This document shows, piece after piece, positions 7,652 to 15,992 of a DNA stretch of 35,151 nucleotides. The notes below the pieces were generated by a model. The model was given only the letters and a program-made list of their open reading frames with translations. It did not search any database and was not told the origin of the DNA. Source of the DNA: Rickettsiales bacterium (GTDB lineage: Bacteria > Pseudomonadota > Alphaproteobacteria > Rs-D84); the NCBI GenBank assembly GCA_031273075.1, contig JAISSM010000019.1:1-35151 (forward strand). The letters are read 5' to 3'. The first letter of the stretch is position 1. Every line of letters begins with the position of its first letter. The translations under genes and the position numbers were made by a program.

Positions 7652-7678
7652 AAAAATCCCCGAAAGGGGATTTTTTTA
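7651..7678 (+). terminator. Intrinsic terminator of secB
   Basis: An A-run, then the hairpin TCCCC-GAAA-GGGGA, then a T7 run directly after the secB stop codon. The A and T flanks are symmetric, so it may also act on the opposite strand. Confidence 0.9.
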
Positions 7679-7683
7679 TTTAA

Positions 7684-7711
7684 TTAGCAAATAGCAGGTA
7701 GCAATTAGCAA
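7684..7711. repeat. Tandem 7-bp repeat, NTAGCAN x4
   Basis: Four degenerate copies in register: TTAGCAA, ATAGCAG, GTAGCAA, TTAGCAA. The array starts just after the secB terminator. The same array lies at 15965-15992 just after the infB terminator. Confidence 0.85.
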
Positions 7712-7718
7712 TTGTTGT

Positions 7719-7899
7719 CGCGGGGCTTTGCCCCGCGCGCTTATTACTGGATACCGCGGTTAAACCGCGGTATGACAAAGGATTGGATTGCCGCGCCGCC
7801 TATGGCGGCTCGCAATGACGATAAATTAACCCCTATCAAGATTTCCTAAGGCGGTGAAACCGCCAAGGAACTCTGTCCTTCCCCTGTTCCAGGGGAAGG
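7719..7899. repeat. Cluster of five GC-rich palindromes between secB and surA
   Basis: This is the non-coding space between the two convergent genes. It contains perfect or near-perfect inverted repeats at 7719-7737 (8-bp arms, TTT loop), 7751-7773 (10-bp arms, TAA loop), 7787-7816 (GCCGCC/GGCGGC nested in ATTGC/GCAAT), 7850-7864 (GGCGGT/ACCGCC) and 7877-7899 (9-bp arms). Two of them are followed by the same ATGAC word. They look like bacterial interspersed palindromic elements that have piled up. I see no gene here. Confidence 0.8.
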
Positions 7900-7916
7900 G
7901 GCCGGCACTCACTTTT

Positions 7917-8774
7917 TTATGTTATCGCGGCGCGGCGGCGGAGTTGTTTCAGCAATTGATCGGCCTGGAACAATGCGCGTTTGTAAATCGCGTTTTGTTT
8001 TATTATATCGTCCAGTTGTCCCCACTCTTTCGTTTTCTTTTTATCGCATATCAAAAATGTCCGCCCCTCCGTCAACGGCGACCACGCAAAGACTTCAAGC
8101 CCTATAAAGTGTTCGCGTACTTCCGGCGCAAGCTCGTACTCCAGGGCATTTATTTTTTGCGGCGCTCCACCGAGTTTTTTCGCCATATTCTCGGCATCGA
8201 TGCACGAGTTCGGTTTTCCCAATTTATCATATATCTCTTTCGGAACGTCTATAAGGCGCAGAAACGTCACGTCCAAGGGCAAACCGTGCGCCCTTTCCAA
8301 ATCCGCCATTTCCATATCCAAATCCGATTCCGAGACAGATATCGACGGAACCAGCGCGCGCATTATCATTATTTGCCACGAAAGCGTCGCGCGCGCATAA
8401 AGCCGCATTTGCGGATTATCCTTGTGTTCTTTTATCGCGGCCGCGACTTCCTTTTCAGACGGTTCTATTTTCATCGACTTGGCGTATTCGAGTTTTATAT
8501 AGTCGTCTATGATCGCGTTTTTCGCCGCGTCGCGATTATTAAGGGCCGGCGGTATTATCTTTGTTCTTTCCGTAATGTCGACGTCGGTTATCGGGTTGCC
8601 GTTCACGGTCGCGACGATCGTCGCCGCCATTGTCAATGAAGAATGAAGAATGAAGAATGAATAAAGAAAAATGAATAAAGCTCCCCCTCGGCGCCAAAGG
8701 CGCCACTCCCCCTCAAGGAGGGGGAGACAGGGGCCGCCCAGAAACCGAAATAAAAAACTTTCTTCATTCTTCAT
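7917..8774 (-). CDS. surA: SurA-like periplasmic chaperone, parvulin domain reduced
   Basis: SurA escorts outer-membrane proteins, LptD among them, through the periplasm. After an unusual N-terminus, residues of about 52-75 read TIVATVNGNPITDVDITER, the SurA N-domain signature, followed by the helical N-domain. The next section (DVTFLRLIDVP to FLICDKKKT) is short and only weakly like a parvulin prolyl isomerase domain. The C-terminus (KRALFQADQLLKQLRRRAAI) matches the SurA closing helix. The only start that supplies an export signal is ATG 8774. The hydrophobic run LFIFLYSFFILHSSLTMA is encoded by repeats. ATG 8630 would give an unexported protein. It follows lptD by 18 nt. Confidence 0.75.
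   Translation of the reverse strand: MKNEESFLFRFLGGPCLPLLEGEWRLWRRGGALFIFLYSFFILHSSLTMAATIVATVNGNPITDVDITERTKIIPPALNNRDAAKNAIIDDYIKLEYAKSMKIEPSEKEVAAAIKEHKDNPQMRLYARATLSWQIMIMRALVPSISVSESDLDMEMADLERAHGLPLDVTFLRLIDVPKEIYDKLGKPNSCIDAENMAKKLGGAPQKINALEYELAPEVREHFIGLEVFAWSPLTEGRTFLICDKKKTKEWGQLDDIIKQNAIYKRALFQADQLLKQLRRRAAIT
8637..8657. repeat. Tandem 7-bp repeat, TGAAGAA x3
   Basis: Three exact TGAAGAA units, followed by the related TGAATAA. It lies inside the surA signal-peptide region. Read on the minus strand it encodes the hydrophobic SFFILHSS. Confidence 0.85.
8690..8726. repeat. Two palindromes inside the surA leader region
   Basis: GGCGCC-AAA-GGCGCC at about 8690-8704 and an 8-bp arm palindrome (CTCCCCCT/AGGGGGAG) at 8706-8726. 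They lie between two oppositely oriented TGAAGAA arrays, giving the layout array-palindrome-array. They encode the N-terminal LLEGEWRLWRRGG part of the SurA-like protein. Confidence 0.75.
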
Positions 8775-8787
8775 TCTTCATTCTTCA
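8760..8787. repeat. Tandem 7-bp repeat, TTCTTCA x4
   Basis: Four exact units, the inverse of the 8637-8657 array. On the minus strand the array supplies several ATG codons in different frames just after the lptD stop. The surA frame uses the one at 8774. Confidence 0.88.
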
Positions 8788-8792
8788 TTATT

Positions 8793-10826
8793 TTACTTTC
8801 CCATTTTTATCGAAAATTTCAATTTGAACGACTGAGAGCCGCGAAAGCTCAATTCTTTGTCAGCATCGTATATTTTGCTCGCATTGTCAACGCTGTATAT
8901 GAATCCGAGCGTATAGCACGGATGTTCGTAATACACCCCCGCGTTGTATCTTTGCGGGGTTTGCTCTTTGAAATTATACACGCCCCAGCCGCGGACCGCC
9001 ATTCTGCCCGTAAGATAAACGCCCGCGCCGACGGTCCCTTCGGATATGTCGTCGCCGCCCCTGGTATAATCGTTGTCCAAAAACTGAACCGCCCATATGT
9101 ATCCGACCGACACATAGTTTTTCCCGCCGACGCGCACGTCCGTTTCCACATGGCGCAGATCGGCTCTTTCCTTGCCGAACCTGGATCTTGACGTAATGGA
9201 AAGCCCGTTCAGCGGATCAAGCCCCACGCGGCCGACCATATCGGACGCGCCGCGTCCAAGGGTATTATATCCGCTGTTGGGATCCGGACCGGAATCCGTG
9301 TCAAAGTCATAGGTTTGGCCTATGAAAATTTCCGCCCCGCGCCCCGCCTCGTCGTACCCGGTCCACATGATCCCATAATCCGCATACGTTCCGTTCACCC
9401 ATTCGTCGTATCCGGAATATCTGTTGTTCGAAAACAGCGACGCGTCGGATAAAATCGCGCCCCTGGAATCAAGATTCGCAAAGTTCTCGTTTCTGGACCG
9501 CCCCAGCGCCGTCACGCGCGCCTTCGGCCTTATGATTTGCGTGAAATCATTCCCGGCGCGGACAAACGGCATTTCCCAATCGACATAGCCGGACGGAAGC
9601 AGGCGCGATTCGTACCCGTCCCACATCCGATCCCTCGCGCTGTAATTATAATAGTAATAATGGTCGCTTCGCGCCGCGGCGCTTAGCGTGAATTTCTGCC
9701 ACGCGAATTCCAGCGGCGCGACCACGCGCCCCTCTCCTATCGCGCGGTTCACGGACCAATCGTTGTCCATATCGCCGATGCGCATCACGTCGCCCATGAA
9801 GCGGCCGTATAGATTTTCAGATATCCCGACCTGATATACGCCGTGGATCTTGGGCAAAATATCGCCGTCCGGAATCTTAGTCCGCCCCCAACCGCTTCTT
9901 AAGTCCTGGAATATGTTCGCGTCCATGGTCGCATAGCCGCGCTCTTCGAACAACTCCAACTTAACGTTCGATTCCAAAAACGGCTGGTCGTCGTAAAACT
10001 CGTATTGCTGAAGGTAAGTTTTGTCGGACGTGCGCTGAATATTCGCCTTGATGCGCGCGTTTTCGCCAAGCTCTATCGCATCGTTGTGGAACAGGTGCCA
10101 TCTGTCAAGCCCCGTTCCCCGCATTTTCGTGTACGACCCGGCCGTGTCGAATTCCGCGCGATCGGCGCGAAGGCGATGCTCTATCCGAACCAGCGGGTTT
10201 TCCCTGGTAAGGTACGTTCCGGTCACCGTCATATCGTGGTATCCGGAAAAATTTATGTAAAGCGGAACGTTTATCCCAGTTCCCGTATTGGTCGCGGAAC
10301 TGAATTCCGGAACAAGCAGGCCGGACCTGTATTTGACAGTCGGGTCCGGCTGAACGACAAGCGGAAGATAAAAAACCGGCACGCCGTACATATCGAACCA
10401 GAAATTATAAAAATACATTTCCTTGGCCGCGGCGTCGTGCGACGCCCCCGTCGCGCGGACCGTCCACGCCGTGACCGTTTCGTCGCAATTATGGCACGCG
10501 GTATAGGTTATATTGTCGGCCTTGGTCAAATCTTCATTTTTCCCGAACGTTTCGGCGGTCATCATCGTCCGTTCGTCCCACTCCATCACGACATTTTTTC
10601 CGCCCGCGGTCGTTTTCGACAGGTGCGCGTCCAAAAGCGTGATTTTCTGTCCGGTTTTTCCGACGATCTCCGTCTTGCCCGACGTTTTAAGGTTGCCCGA
10701 TTTCACGTTGTATTTCAATTTGTCCGCGGAAATTTCCTTGTATTCGACGTCAAGCGACGCCGCGTATGCCGCGGCAATGAAGAATGAAGAATGAAGAATG
10801 AAGAAAGAGCAAAGCAACTTTTTCAT
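8793..10826 (-). CDS. lptD: LPS-assembly protein LptD
   Basis: LptD is the outer-membrane beta-barrel that inserts lipopolysaccharide into the outer leaflet with LptE. It has 677 residues. The signal peptide contains SFFILHSSFFIAAAYA. An OstA/LptA-like N-domain follows (LDVEYKEISADKLKY to about 130), then the LptD barrel with FWFDMYGVPVFYLPLVVQPDP and many alternating beta strands, ending in the aromatic FKLKFSIKMGK. The start overlaps the lptF stop by 4 nt (ATGA), so the two are coupled. The signal peptide core is encoded by four 7-bp repeats. Confidence 0.92.
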   Translation of the reverse strand: MKKLLCSFFILHSSFFIAAAYAASLDVEYKEISADKLKYNVKSGNLKTSGKTEIVGKTGQKITLLDAHLSKTTAGGKNVVMEWDERTMMTAETFGKNEDLTKADNITYTACHNCDETVTAWTVRATGASHDAAAKEMYFYNFWFDMYGVPVFYLPLVVQPDPTVKYRSGLLVPEFSSATNTGTGINVPLYINFSGYHDMTVTGTYLTRENPLVRIEHRLRADRAEFDTAGSYTKMRGTGLDRWHLFHNDAIELGENARIKANIQRTSDKTYLQQYEFYDDQPFLESNVKLELFEERGYATMDANIFQDLRSGWGRTKIPDGDILPKIHGVYQVGISENLYGRFMGDVMRIGDMDNDWSVNRAIGEGRVVAPLEFAWQKFTLSAAARSDHYYYYNYSARDRMWDGYESRLLPSGYVDWEMPFVRAGNDFTQIIRPKARVTALGRSRNENFANLDSRGAILSDASLFSNNRYSGYDEWVNGTYADYGIMWTGYDEAGRGAEIFIGQTYDFDTDSGPDPNSGYNTLGRGASDMVGRVGLDPLNGLSITSRSRFGKERADLRHVETDVRVGGKNYVSVGYIWAVQFLDNDYTRGGDDISEGTVGAGVYLTGRMAVRGWGVYNFKEQTPQRYNAGVYYEHPCYTLGFIYSVDNASKIYDADKELSFRGSQSFKLKFSIKMGK
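10778..10805. repeat. Tandem 7-bp repeat, TGAAGAA x4, in the lptD signal peptide
   Basis: Four exact units. On the coding (minus) strand the unit is TTCTTCA, and three units (21 nt) encode the heptapeptide FFILHSS. A change of one unit would shift the lptD frame. Confidence 0.9.
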
Positions 10827-11896
10827 TTTTTACAAAGATACCATGTCAGGGCGGCGATCAAGACCAATTGTCCGGCGCCAAGGCAATACAACTCCGCGAT
10901 TGTGGACGCCGACGCCGAGACCGTCATAAACAACGTTTCGGACGAAATCATGGCGATCGCGGCGGCAAAGCCCGCAAAGCTGGCCCGTCTTCGAAGCGCG
11001 GTCGTTTTAAGAAGGCACGCCATCGCGATAAGAACGAATATCAGGCCCATAAGCGGGGATAAAAACCTTGTCGCGGCCTCCGACACTATCTTGCTTTTCT
11101 GGGGCGGGCGGAAGTAATCGAGCGTTCGGATAAGCTTCATCAACTCGCCCGTCGAGACGCGCCGGGCGCGAAGCAATTCGGATTCTTTGGCGTCGTTCAT
11201 TTCCAGATCCATCTGCGCGCCGTCGAACGTTCCCATCATCACGCCGCTTTTGCCGCCCATTTGAAGCGCGCCCGCGCCCATGACTATGGAAAGGCCGTTC
11301 GGCGTGTTTATCAATTTGCCGTACTCGGACGTTATAAGCCTTTCGTCGCCGGGATTCCGCGCGTCGCGCATGACAAGGCCTATAAGGTCTTTCTGATTCA
11401 CCTGCTCCACATAAATCACGACGCCGTTCGTCATCTGGTTGAACGACGATTCGCGAAGCTTCAAGTGTCCGATGCCGTATCGAAGCTCCCACTGCGCGGA
11501 ATAGAACATATCCTGGGTTTTCGGTATAAGCCAAAGGCTTGCCCCGTAATTCAGGATCATTATCACAATCGCGAACATCAAGGCCGGGCGCCCTATTCTT
11601 ACGGGCGACATTCCGCAGGCGCTTAAAACCGGTATTTCGTTTTGCTCTATCATTTTGCCGTATACGAACATGACGCTTATAAACACCACGAACGGCGTTA
11701 TGATGCCTAAGAGCATCGGGATCGTATAGACCGACATGCCCACGAATCCGCCGATGTCGACCCCGTATTTGATTATCAATTTCATCAAAAGCAATATCTG
11801 AACCATCCACGCAAGGCCGCCCAAGACAAGGCTGAATCCGGCGAACGACGCCCATATTTGACGGGAAAAATATCCGCTTATTATCATAGGGGCCAT
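10823..11896 (-). CDS. lptF: LPS export ABC transporter permease, LptF/LptG family
   Basis: Inner-membrane permease that, with LptB and LptC, extracts LPS and pushes it along the Lpt bridge. It has 357 residues from ATG 11896. Three N-terminal membrane helices (about 10-110) contain the QNEIPVLSACGMS coupling-helix motif, followed by a periplasmic domain (about 130-260, with SSFNQMTNGVVIYVEQV) and three C-terminal helices (LSPLMGLIFVLIAMACLL onwards). The periplasmic part resembles LptF more than LptG. It overlaps lptD by 4 nt. A second permease gene, normally adjacent, is not in the window. Confidence 0.85.
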   Translation of the reverse strand: MAPMIISGYFSRQIWASFAGFSLVLGGLAWMVQILLLMKLIIKYGVDIGGFVGMSVYTIPMLLGIITPFVVFISVMFVYGKMIEQNEIPVLSACGMSPVRIGRPALMFAIVIMILNYGASLWLIPKTQDMFYSAQWELRYGIGHLKLRESSFNQMTNGVVIYVEQVNQKDLIGLVMRDARNPGDERLITSEYGKLINTPNGLSIVMGAGALQMGGKSGVMMGTFDGAQMDLEMNDAKESELLRARRVSTGELMKLIRTLDYFRPPQKSKIVSEAATRFLSPLMGLIFVLIAMACLLKTTALRRRASFAGFAAAIAMISSETLFMTVSASASTIAELYCLGAGQLVLIAALTWYLCKK

Positions 11897-11903
11897 TATA
11901 GAC

Positions 11904-11932
11904 TTGCGAATCGGAAAAAACAATACTATAAT
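11904..11932 (+). promoter_or_regulatory. Promoter of nusA-infB
   Basis: -35 TTGCGA (11904-11909), exactly 17 bp, consensus -10 TATAAT (11927-11932). It lies in the divergent gap with lptF and leaves a leader of about 75 nt before nusA. The leader holds a short inverted repeat (GGCGGCC/GGCCGC near 11958-11974). Confidence 0.8.
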
Positions 11933-12012
11933 GCCCCTGTTCTTGAAAGATTTTTAAGGGCGGCCCAAAAAGAAGGCCGCTTCTTTAATAAGGAAATGAA
12001 AAGGAGAAGCAT

Positions 12013-13599
12013 ATGTCCGTAATAGAATCCATGCCAAGACAAGATTTGTTGCTCGGCATCGCGGGAATCGCGACCGAAAAGCTTATAGATATAGAGGTCG
12101 TGTTTGAGTCGCTTGAACAGGCTTTGGTCAAAATCGCAAAGCAGAAATACGGCGAAGAGTGGAACATCGATGTGAAAATCGACCGCAAAAACGGCGCGAT
12201 CGTAGTAAAGCGTTTGTTCGACGTAATCGCCGACGACGCGAAAAACACCGAAGAATACAACGCGTTCACCCAGCTTACCGCGATCGAGGCGAAAAAATAC
12301 GCGGACGCGCCCAAGGTCGGCGACGTCGTGTTCGACCGGCTTCCCGAACCGGAATTCGGACGCATGGCGTTCCAGACCGCGAAACAGATCATGACCGCCC
12401 GCGTCCGCGACGCCGAAAAAGGCCGCCAATACGAAGAATTCAAGGACTCTATCGGCGATATCATCAGCGGCGTCGTAAAGCGCAACGAATACGGCAACGT
12501 TTTCCTCGACATCAACGGCAAGGCCGAAGGATACATTCGCGGGACGGAACTTATCCCGGGCGAACGGCTTCAAGTCGGCGACCGCGTGCGCGCGCTTATC
12601 CTGGACGTCGTGCGCTCCAATTCCCAGCCGCAGATACTTTTGACCCGCACGCATCCGATGTTTATGGAAAGGCTGTTTTTTCAGGAAGTGCCGGAAATAT
12701 ACGAAGGGCTTATTAAAATTAGAAGCGTCGCGCGCGCCCCCGGAAGCCACGCGAAAATCGCCGTTTCCACGGACGACCCGTCCATAGATCCGGTCGGAAT
12801 GACCGTCGGAATCAAGGGCACCCGCATTCAGCCCGTGATCAACGAATGCCACGGCGAAAAAATCGACGTGATTTTATTTTCCGACGATCCGGCCCCCTAT
12901 ATAGTGAACGCAATATCGCCGGCCAAGGTCGTGCGCATCGTCGTGGACGAGGATACCCACGGCGCGATCGTCGTCGTGAACGAGGATCAGCAATCTTTGG
13001 CCATCGGACGGCGCGGACAAAACGTGCGCCTCGCGTCCCAGCTTACCGGATGGAACATCGACGTCATGAACGAGGTCCAGGAGCAAGAGCATCGCGCCAA
13101 AGAAACCAAAGAAAAGACGGAACTGTTCATGACCGGGCTTGACATCGACGACATGGTCGCAAAAATCCTTATCGGCGAAGGGTTCCGCACCATCGAAGAA
13201 ATAGCGTTCGTGGACGCGTCGGAACTTTCCGGCATCGAAGGGTTCGACGCGGATCTGTCCGCGGAACTGCAAAACCGCGCCAAGGCGTTCATCGAATCGA
13301 AGGAACAGGAATACATCAAGCTTTGCATCGACCTTAAAATCGAAGACACTTTGCGCGATTTCGGATTCATAAAGCGCGAAGTCATATTGGAGCTCGGCCG
13401 CAACGCGATCCGGTCGATCGAAGATTTGGCGGACCTCGACGTGGACGAGCTGGTCTCCATATTGGGCGAGGATAATATGAGCGAGCATTTGGCCGGACGC
13501 ATCATCATGAAAGCGCGCGAAATCGCATACGGCATAGGGGTCGAAGAGGAAAAGGAAGAGGCGGACGAAGAAACAAACAAGGAAACCTTGGAACAATAA
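12013..13599 (+). CDS. nusA: Transcription termination/antitermination factor NusA
   Basis: Binds RNA polymerase and nascent RNA, modulating pausing, termination and rRNA antitermination. It has 528 residues. The N-terminal polymerase-binding domain is about 1-135, the S1 domain about 150-220 (IISGVVKRNEYGNVFLDI), and two KH domains have GIKGTR and GRRGQN as their GxxG loops. The C-terminal region holds two acidic helix-hairpin-helix repeats (about 370-510), as in proteobacterial NusA. AAGGAG sits 7 nt before ATG 12013. rimP, usually upstream, and ylxR, usually between nusA and infB, are absent. Its TAA overlaps the infB ATG by one base. Confidence 0.96.
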   Translation: MSVIESMPRQDLLLGIAGIATEKLIDIEVVFESLEQALVKIAKQKYGEEWNIDVKIDRKNGAIVVKRLFDVIADDAKNTEEYNAFTQLTAIEAKKYADAPKVGDVVFDRLPEPEFGRMAFQTAKQIMTARVRDAEKGRQYEEFKDSIGDIISGVVKRNEYGNVFLDINGKAEGYIRGTELIPGERLQVGDRVRALILDVVRSNSQPQILLTRTHPMFMERLFFQEVPEIYEGLIKIRSVARAPGSHAKIAVSTDDPSIDPVGMTVGIKGTRIQPVINECHGEKIDVILFSDDPAPYIVNAISPAKVVRIVVDEDTHGAIVVVNEDQQSLAIGRRGQNVRLASQLTGWNIDVMNEVQEQEHRAKETKEKTELFMTGLDIDDMVAKILIGEGFRTIEEIAFVDASELSGIEGFDADLSAELQNRAKAFIESKEQEYIKLCIDLKIEDTLRDFGFIKREVILELGRNAIRSIEDLADLDVDELVSILGEDNMSEHLAGRIIMKAREIAYGIGVEEEKEEADEETNKETLEQ

Positions 13600-15935
13600 T
13601 GGCAACACTAACGCTGAAAAAATCGGTGAATACGGATTCGGTCGTCTCCAAAAAAGGCGACACCGTTTTCGTGGAGCGCAAGCGGACGATCACCATGCCC
13701 GGCCAAAATCTTCTGGTCGACGCGCCAAAGTCCCCGAACGCGGCGAAATCGGCCCAGGACGAAAAACTTCGCGCGGTGCTTGCCGCCGCGAAAGAGCGCG
13801 AGGAAGACCGCCGCAGAAAAATGCGCGAAGAGGAGGAACTTCAGACTCAGCGCATGCGCGAAATAGCCCAGGAAAAAGAGAACTATGCCGCCGTCAAGGA
13901 AAAACTTATCCAAAAACAGGTCGGCGAGAAAGACGCCGACGACGGTTCTTCAAAAGGATTCGCCCCCCCCGCGGCCGCGAACCCGAGAAAATCTTTCGAC
14001 GACGACGCGCCCTCCAAGGAAAAGAAAAAGGTCAAGGATTTCTCCAAGGGCAAGATTTCCGTCCGCGATATCATAATGGACAGCGACGAGGACGTCACCA
14101 TTCGGGAAGAGCACCGTAGAAGCGAGGCCTCCATACGGCGGTTCCGCGAAAAAGCGCGCGCTATGTTCAAGCCCGTTCAGAAAGTCGACCGCGAAGTAGT
14201 CGTCGGCGATTCTATCACCGTCAAGGATTTGGCGCTTTCACTGGCGGAAAAGGTCGGCAACGTGATCAAAAAACTTATGGAAATGGGGATGATGGCGTCC
14301 CAAAACCAATCCCTTGACGCGGACACGGTGGAACTTGTCGCGGCGGAATTCGGCGCGAAGGTAAAGCGCGTTCAGGAAAGGCCTTTCGCGGATTTGCTGG
14401 AACGCCGACCCGATCCCGAAAATTTGAAGCCGCGCGCGCCGATAGTCACGGTCGTCGGCCATGTCGACCACGGAAAGACGTCCTTACTCGACGCATTCCG
14501 CGGCACGTTCGTCGCGTCGGGCGAATCCGGCGGGATCACCCAGCATATCGCGGCCTATGAAGTCAAATCGCAAAACGGGCGGACGATCACGTTTCTGGAC
14601 ACCCCCGGGCACGAGACGTTTTCCGCGATGCGCCGCCGCGGCGCCCTTATGGCCGACATAGTGATACTTGTCGTCGCGGCCAACGATTCGGTGAAACCCC
14701 AGACCATAGAGGCGCTTAAACACATCAAGGACGCCAACGTTCCGTTCGTGGTCGCCATAAACAAAATCGATTTGCCGGACGCGAATCCGCAAAAGGTCCG
14801 CACCGATCTGCTTCAGCACGGAATCCAGGTCGAAGAGATGGGCGGCGACGTCATGGCGGTGGAAATATCCGCAAAGGAAAAAACCAATTTGGACAAACTT
14901 GAAGACGCCATTCTGCTTTTGGCCGACGTCATGGATCTTAAGGCCGATCCCGACATGCCCGCGAACGCCGTCGTGGTGGAGGCGAAGATGGAACACGGCC
15001 TTGGTTCGACCGCGACCATTCTTATGCAGCAGGGAACGCTTTCGATCGGCGACGTCTTCGTCGTGGGCGAAACATGGGGCCGCGTGCGCGGGCTTATAAA
15101 CTCCGCCGGCGTACGCGTGAAATCGATAGGGCCCAGCGAGCCGGCCGTAATTCTCGGCATAACGTCCGTGCCGTCGGCCGGAGACGATCTTTGCGGGCTT
15201 TCAACGGAGGCCCAGGCGCGCGAAGTCGCGGCGTTCCGCGCCCATAAATCTAAAGAGTTGTCCAACGTCGCGAAGAAATCGTCGCTTGAAGACCTGTTCG
15301 AACAATCGAAAGAGGCCAAGAAATTGTCGCTTCCGATCGTTCTTCGCGCCGACGTTCAGGGTTCCGTGGAAGCGATCAAAGGCATGATCGGAAACATAGA
15401 AACCGAAAAGGCGAAAGTCGACATCTTGTCCGCCGGCGTCGGCGCCATCACCGAAGGCGACGTGCGCATGGCCGCCGCATCGAAGGCCGTCATCGTCGCC
15501 TTCAACGTGCGCGGCGACGGCGCGGTCAGGGATCTGGCCCGGGAACTTTCGGTCGACATATGGTATCACTCCGTGGTGTATCGCATTTCGGACGAATTGA
15601 AGGAATTCTTGTCGGGCAAGCTTGCGCCCGAACGAAGAGAGAATTTTATCGGCTATGCCGACATCATCCAATTGTTCACCGTCGGCAAGGGCGTGCGCGT
15701 CGCGGGATGCCGCGTGTCCGAAGGCGTCATCCGGCGCGACGCCAACGTCCGGTTATTGCGCGACAATGTTGTCGTATATGACGGCAAGATCGGCGTGATG
15801 AAGCGGGAAAAGGACGAAGTGAAGGAAGTCGGCAAGGGCGTGGAATTCGGTATGAGCTTTGATAAATACAACGACCTTTCCGTCGGAGATCGGGTCGAAT
15901 GTTATGAAGTGGAAAATATTAAGGCAACTTTATAA
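13599..15935 (+). CDS. infB: Translation initiation factor IF-2
   Basis: GTPase that brings fMet-tRNA to the 30S subunit and promotes subunit joining. It has 778 residues, short to medium for proteobacteria. A charged coiled-coil N-terminal region (about 60-110, KEREEDRRRKMREEEE) and a linker precede the IF2_N domain (about 205-235). The GTPase domain carries GHVDHGKT (about 286-293), DTPGHETF and NKID. Domain II, the alpha/beta domain III (VLRADVQGSVEAIKGM) and the C-terminal fMet-tRNA-binding barrel follow. It is the last gene of the unit, with a terminator at its stop. Confidence 0.97.
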   Translation: MATLTLKKSVNTDSVVSKKGDTVFVERKRTITMPGQNLLVDAPKSPNAAKSAQDEKLRAVLAAAKEREEDRRRKMREEEELQTQRMREIAQEKENYAAVKEKLIQKQVGEKDADDGSSKGFAPPAAANPRKSFDDDAPSKEKKKVKDFSKGKISVRDIIMDSDEDVTIREEHRRSEASIRRFREKARAMFKPVQKVDREVVVGDSITVKDLALSLAEKVGNVIKKLMEMGMMASQNQSLDADTVELVAAEFGAKVKRVQERPFADLLERRPDPENLKPRAPIVTVVGHVDHGKTSLLDAFRGTFVASGESGGITQHIAAYEVKSQNGRTITFLDTPGHETFSAMRRRGALMADIVILVVAANDSVKPQTIEALKHIKDANVPFVVAINKIDLPDANPQKVRTDLLQHGIQVEEMGGDVMAVEISAKEKTNLDKLEDAILLLADVMDLKADPDMPANAVVVEAKMEHGLGSTATILMQQGTLSIGDVFVVGETWGRVRGLINSAGVRVKSIGPSEPAVILGITSVPSAGDDLCGLSTEAQAREVAAFRAHKSKELSNVAKKSSLEDLFEQSKEAKKLSLPIVLRADVQGSVEAIKGMIGNIETEKAKVDILSAGVGAITEGDVRMAAASKAVIVAFNVRGDGAVRDLARELSVDIWYHSVVYRISDELKEFLSGKLAPERRENFIGYADIIQLFTVGKGVRVAGCRVSEGVIRRDANVRLLRDNVVVYDGKIGVMKREKDEVKEVGKGVEFGMSFDKYNDLSVGDRVECYEVENIKATL

Positions 15936-15961
15936 AAAATCGCCCGCAAGGGCGATTTTTA
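15934..15961 (+). terminator. Intrinsic terminator of nusA-infB
   Basis: An A-run, the hairpin TCGCCC-GCAA-GGGCGA and a T5 run immediately after the infB stop. Confidence 0.9.
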
Positions 15962-15964
15962 TAA

Positions 15965-15992
15965 TTAGCAATTAGCAGATAGCAGGTAGCAA
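15965..15992. repeat. Tandem 7-bp repeat, NTAGCAN x4
   Basis: TTAGCAA, TTAGCAG, ATAGCAG, GTAGCAA in register. It runs from the infB terminator to the stop codon of the convergent Cys-rich gene. It is nearly the same as the array at 7684-7711. Confidence 0.85.

Noticed and set aside
11926..12852. 308-codon minus-strand frame opposite nusA
   Set aside because: Antisense shadow; nusA has full domain evidence, a promoter and a ribosome site.
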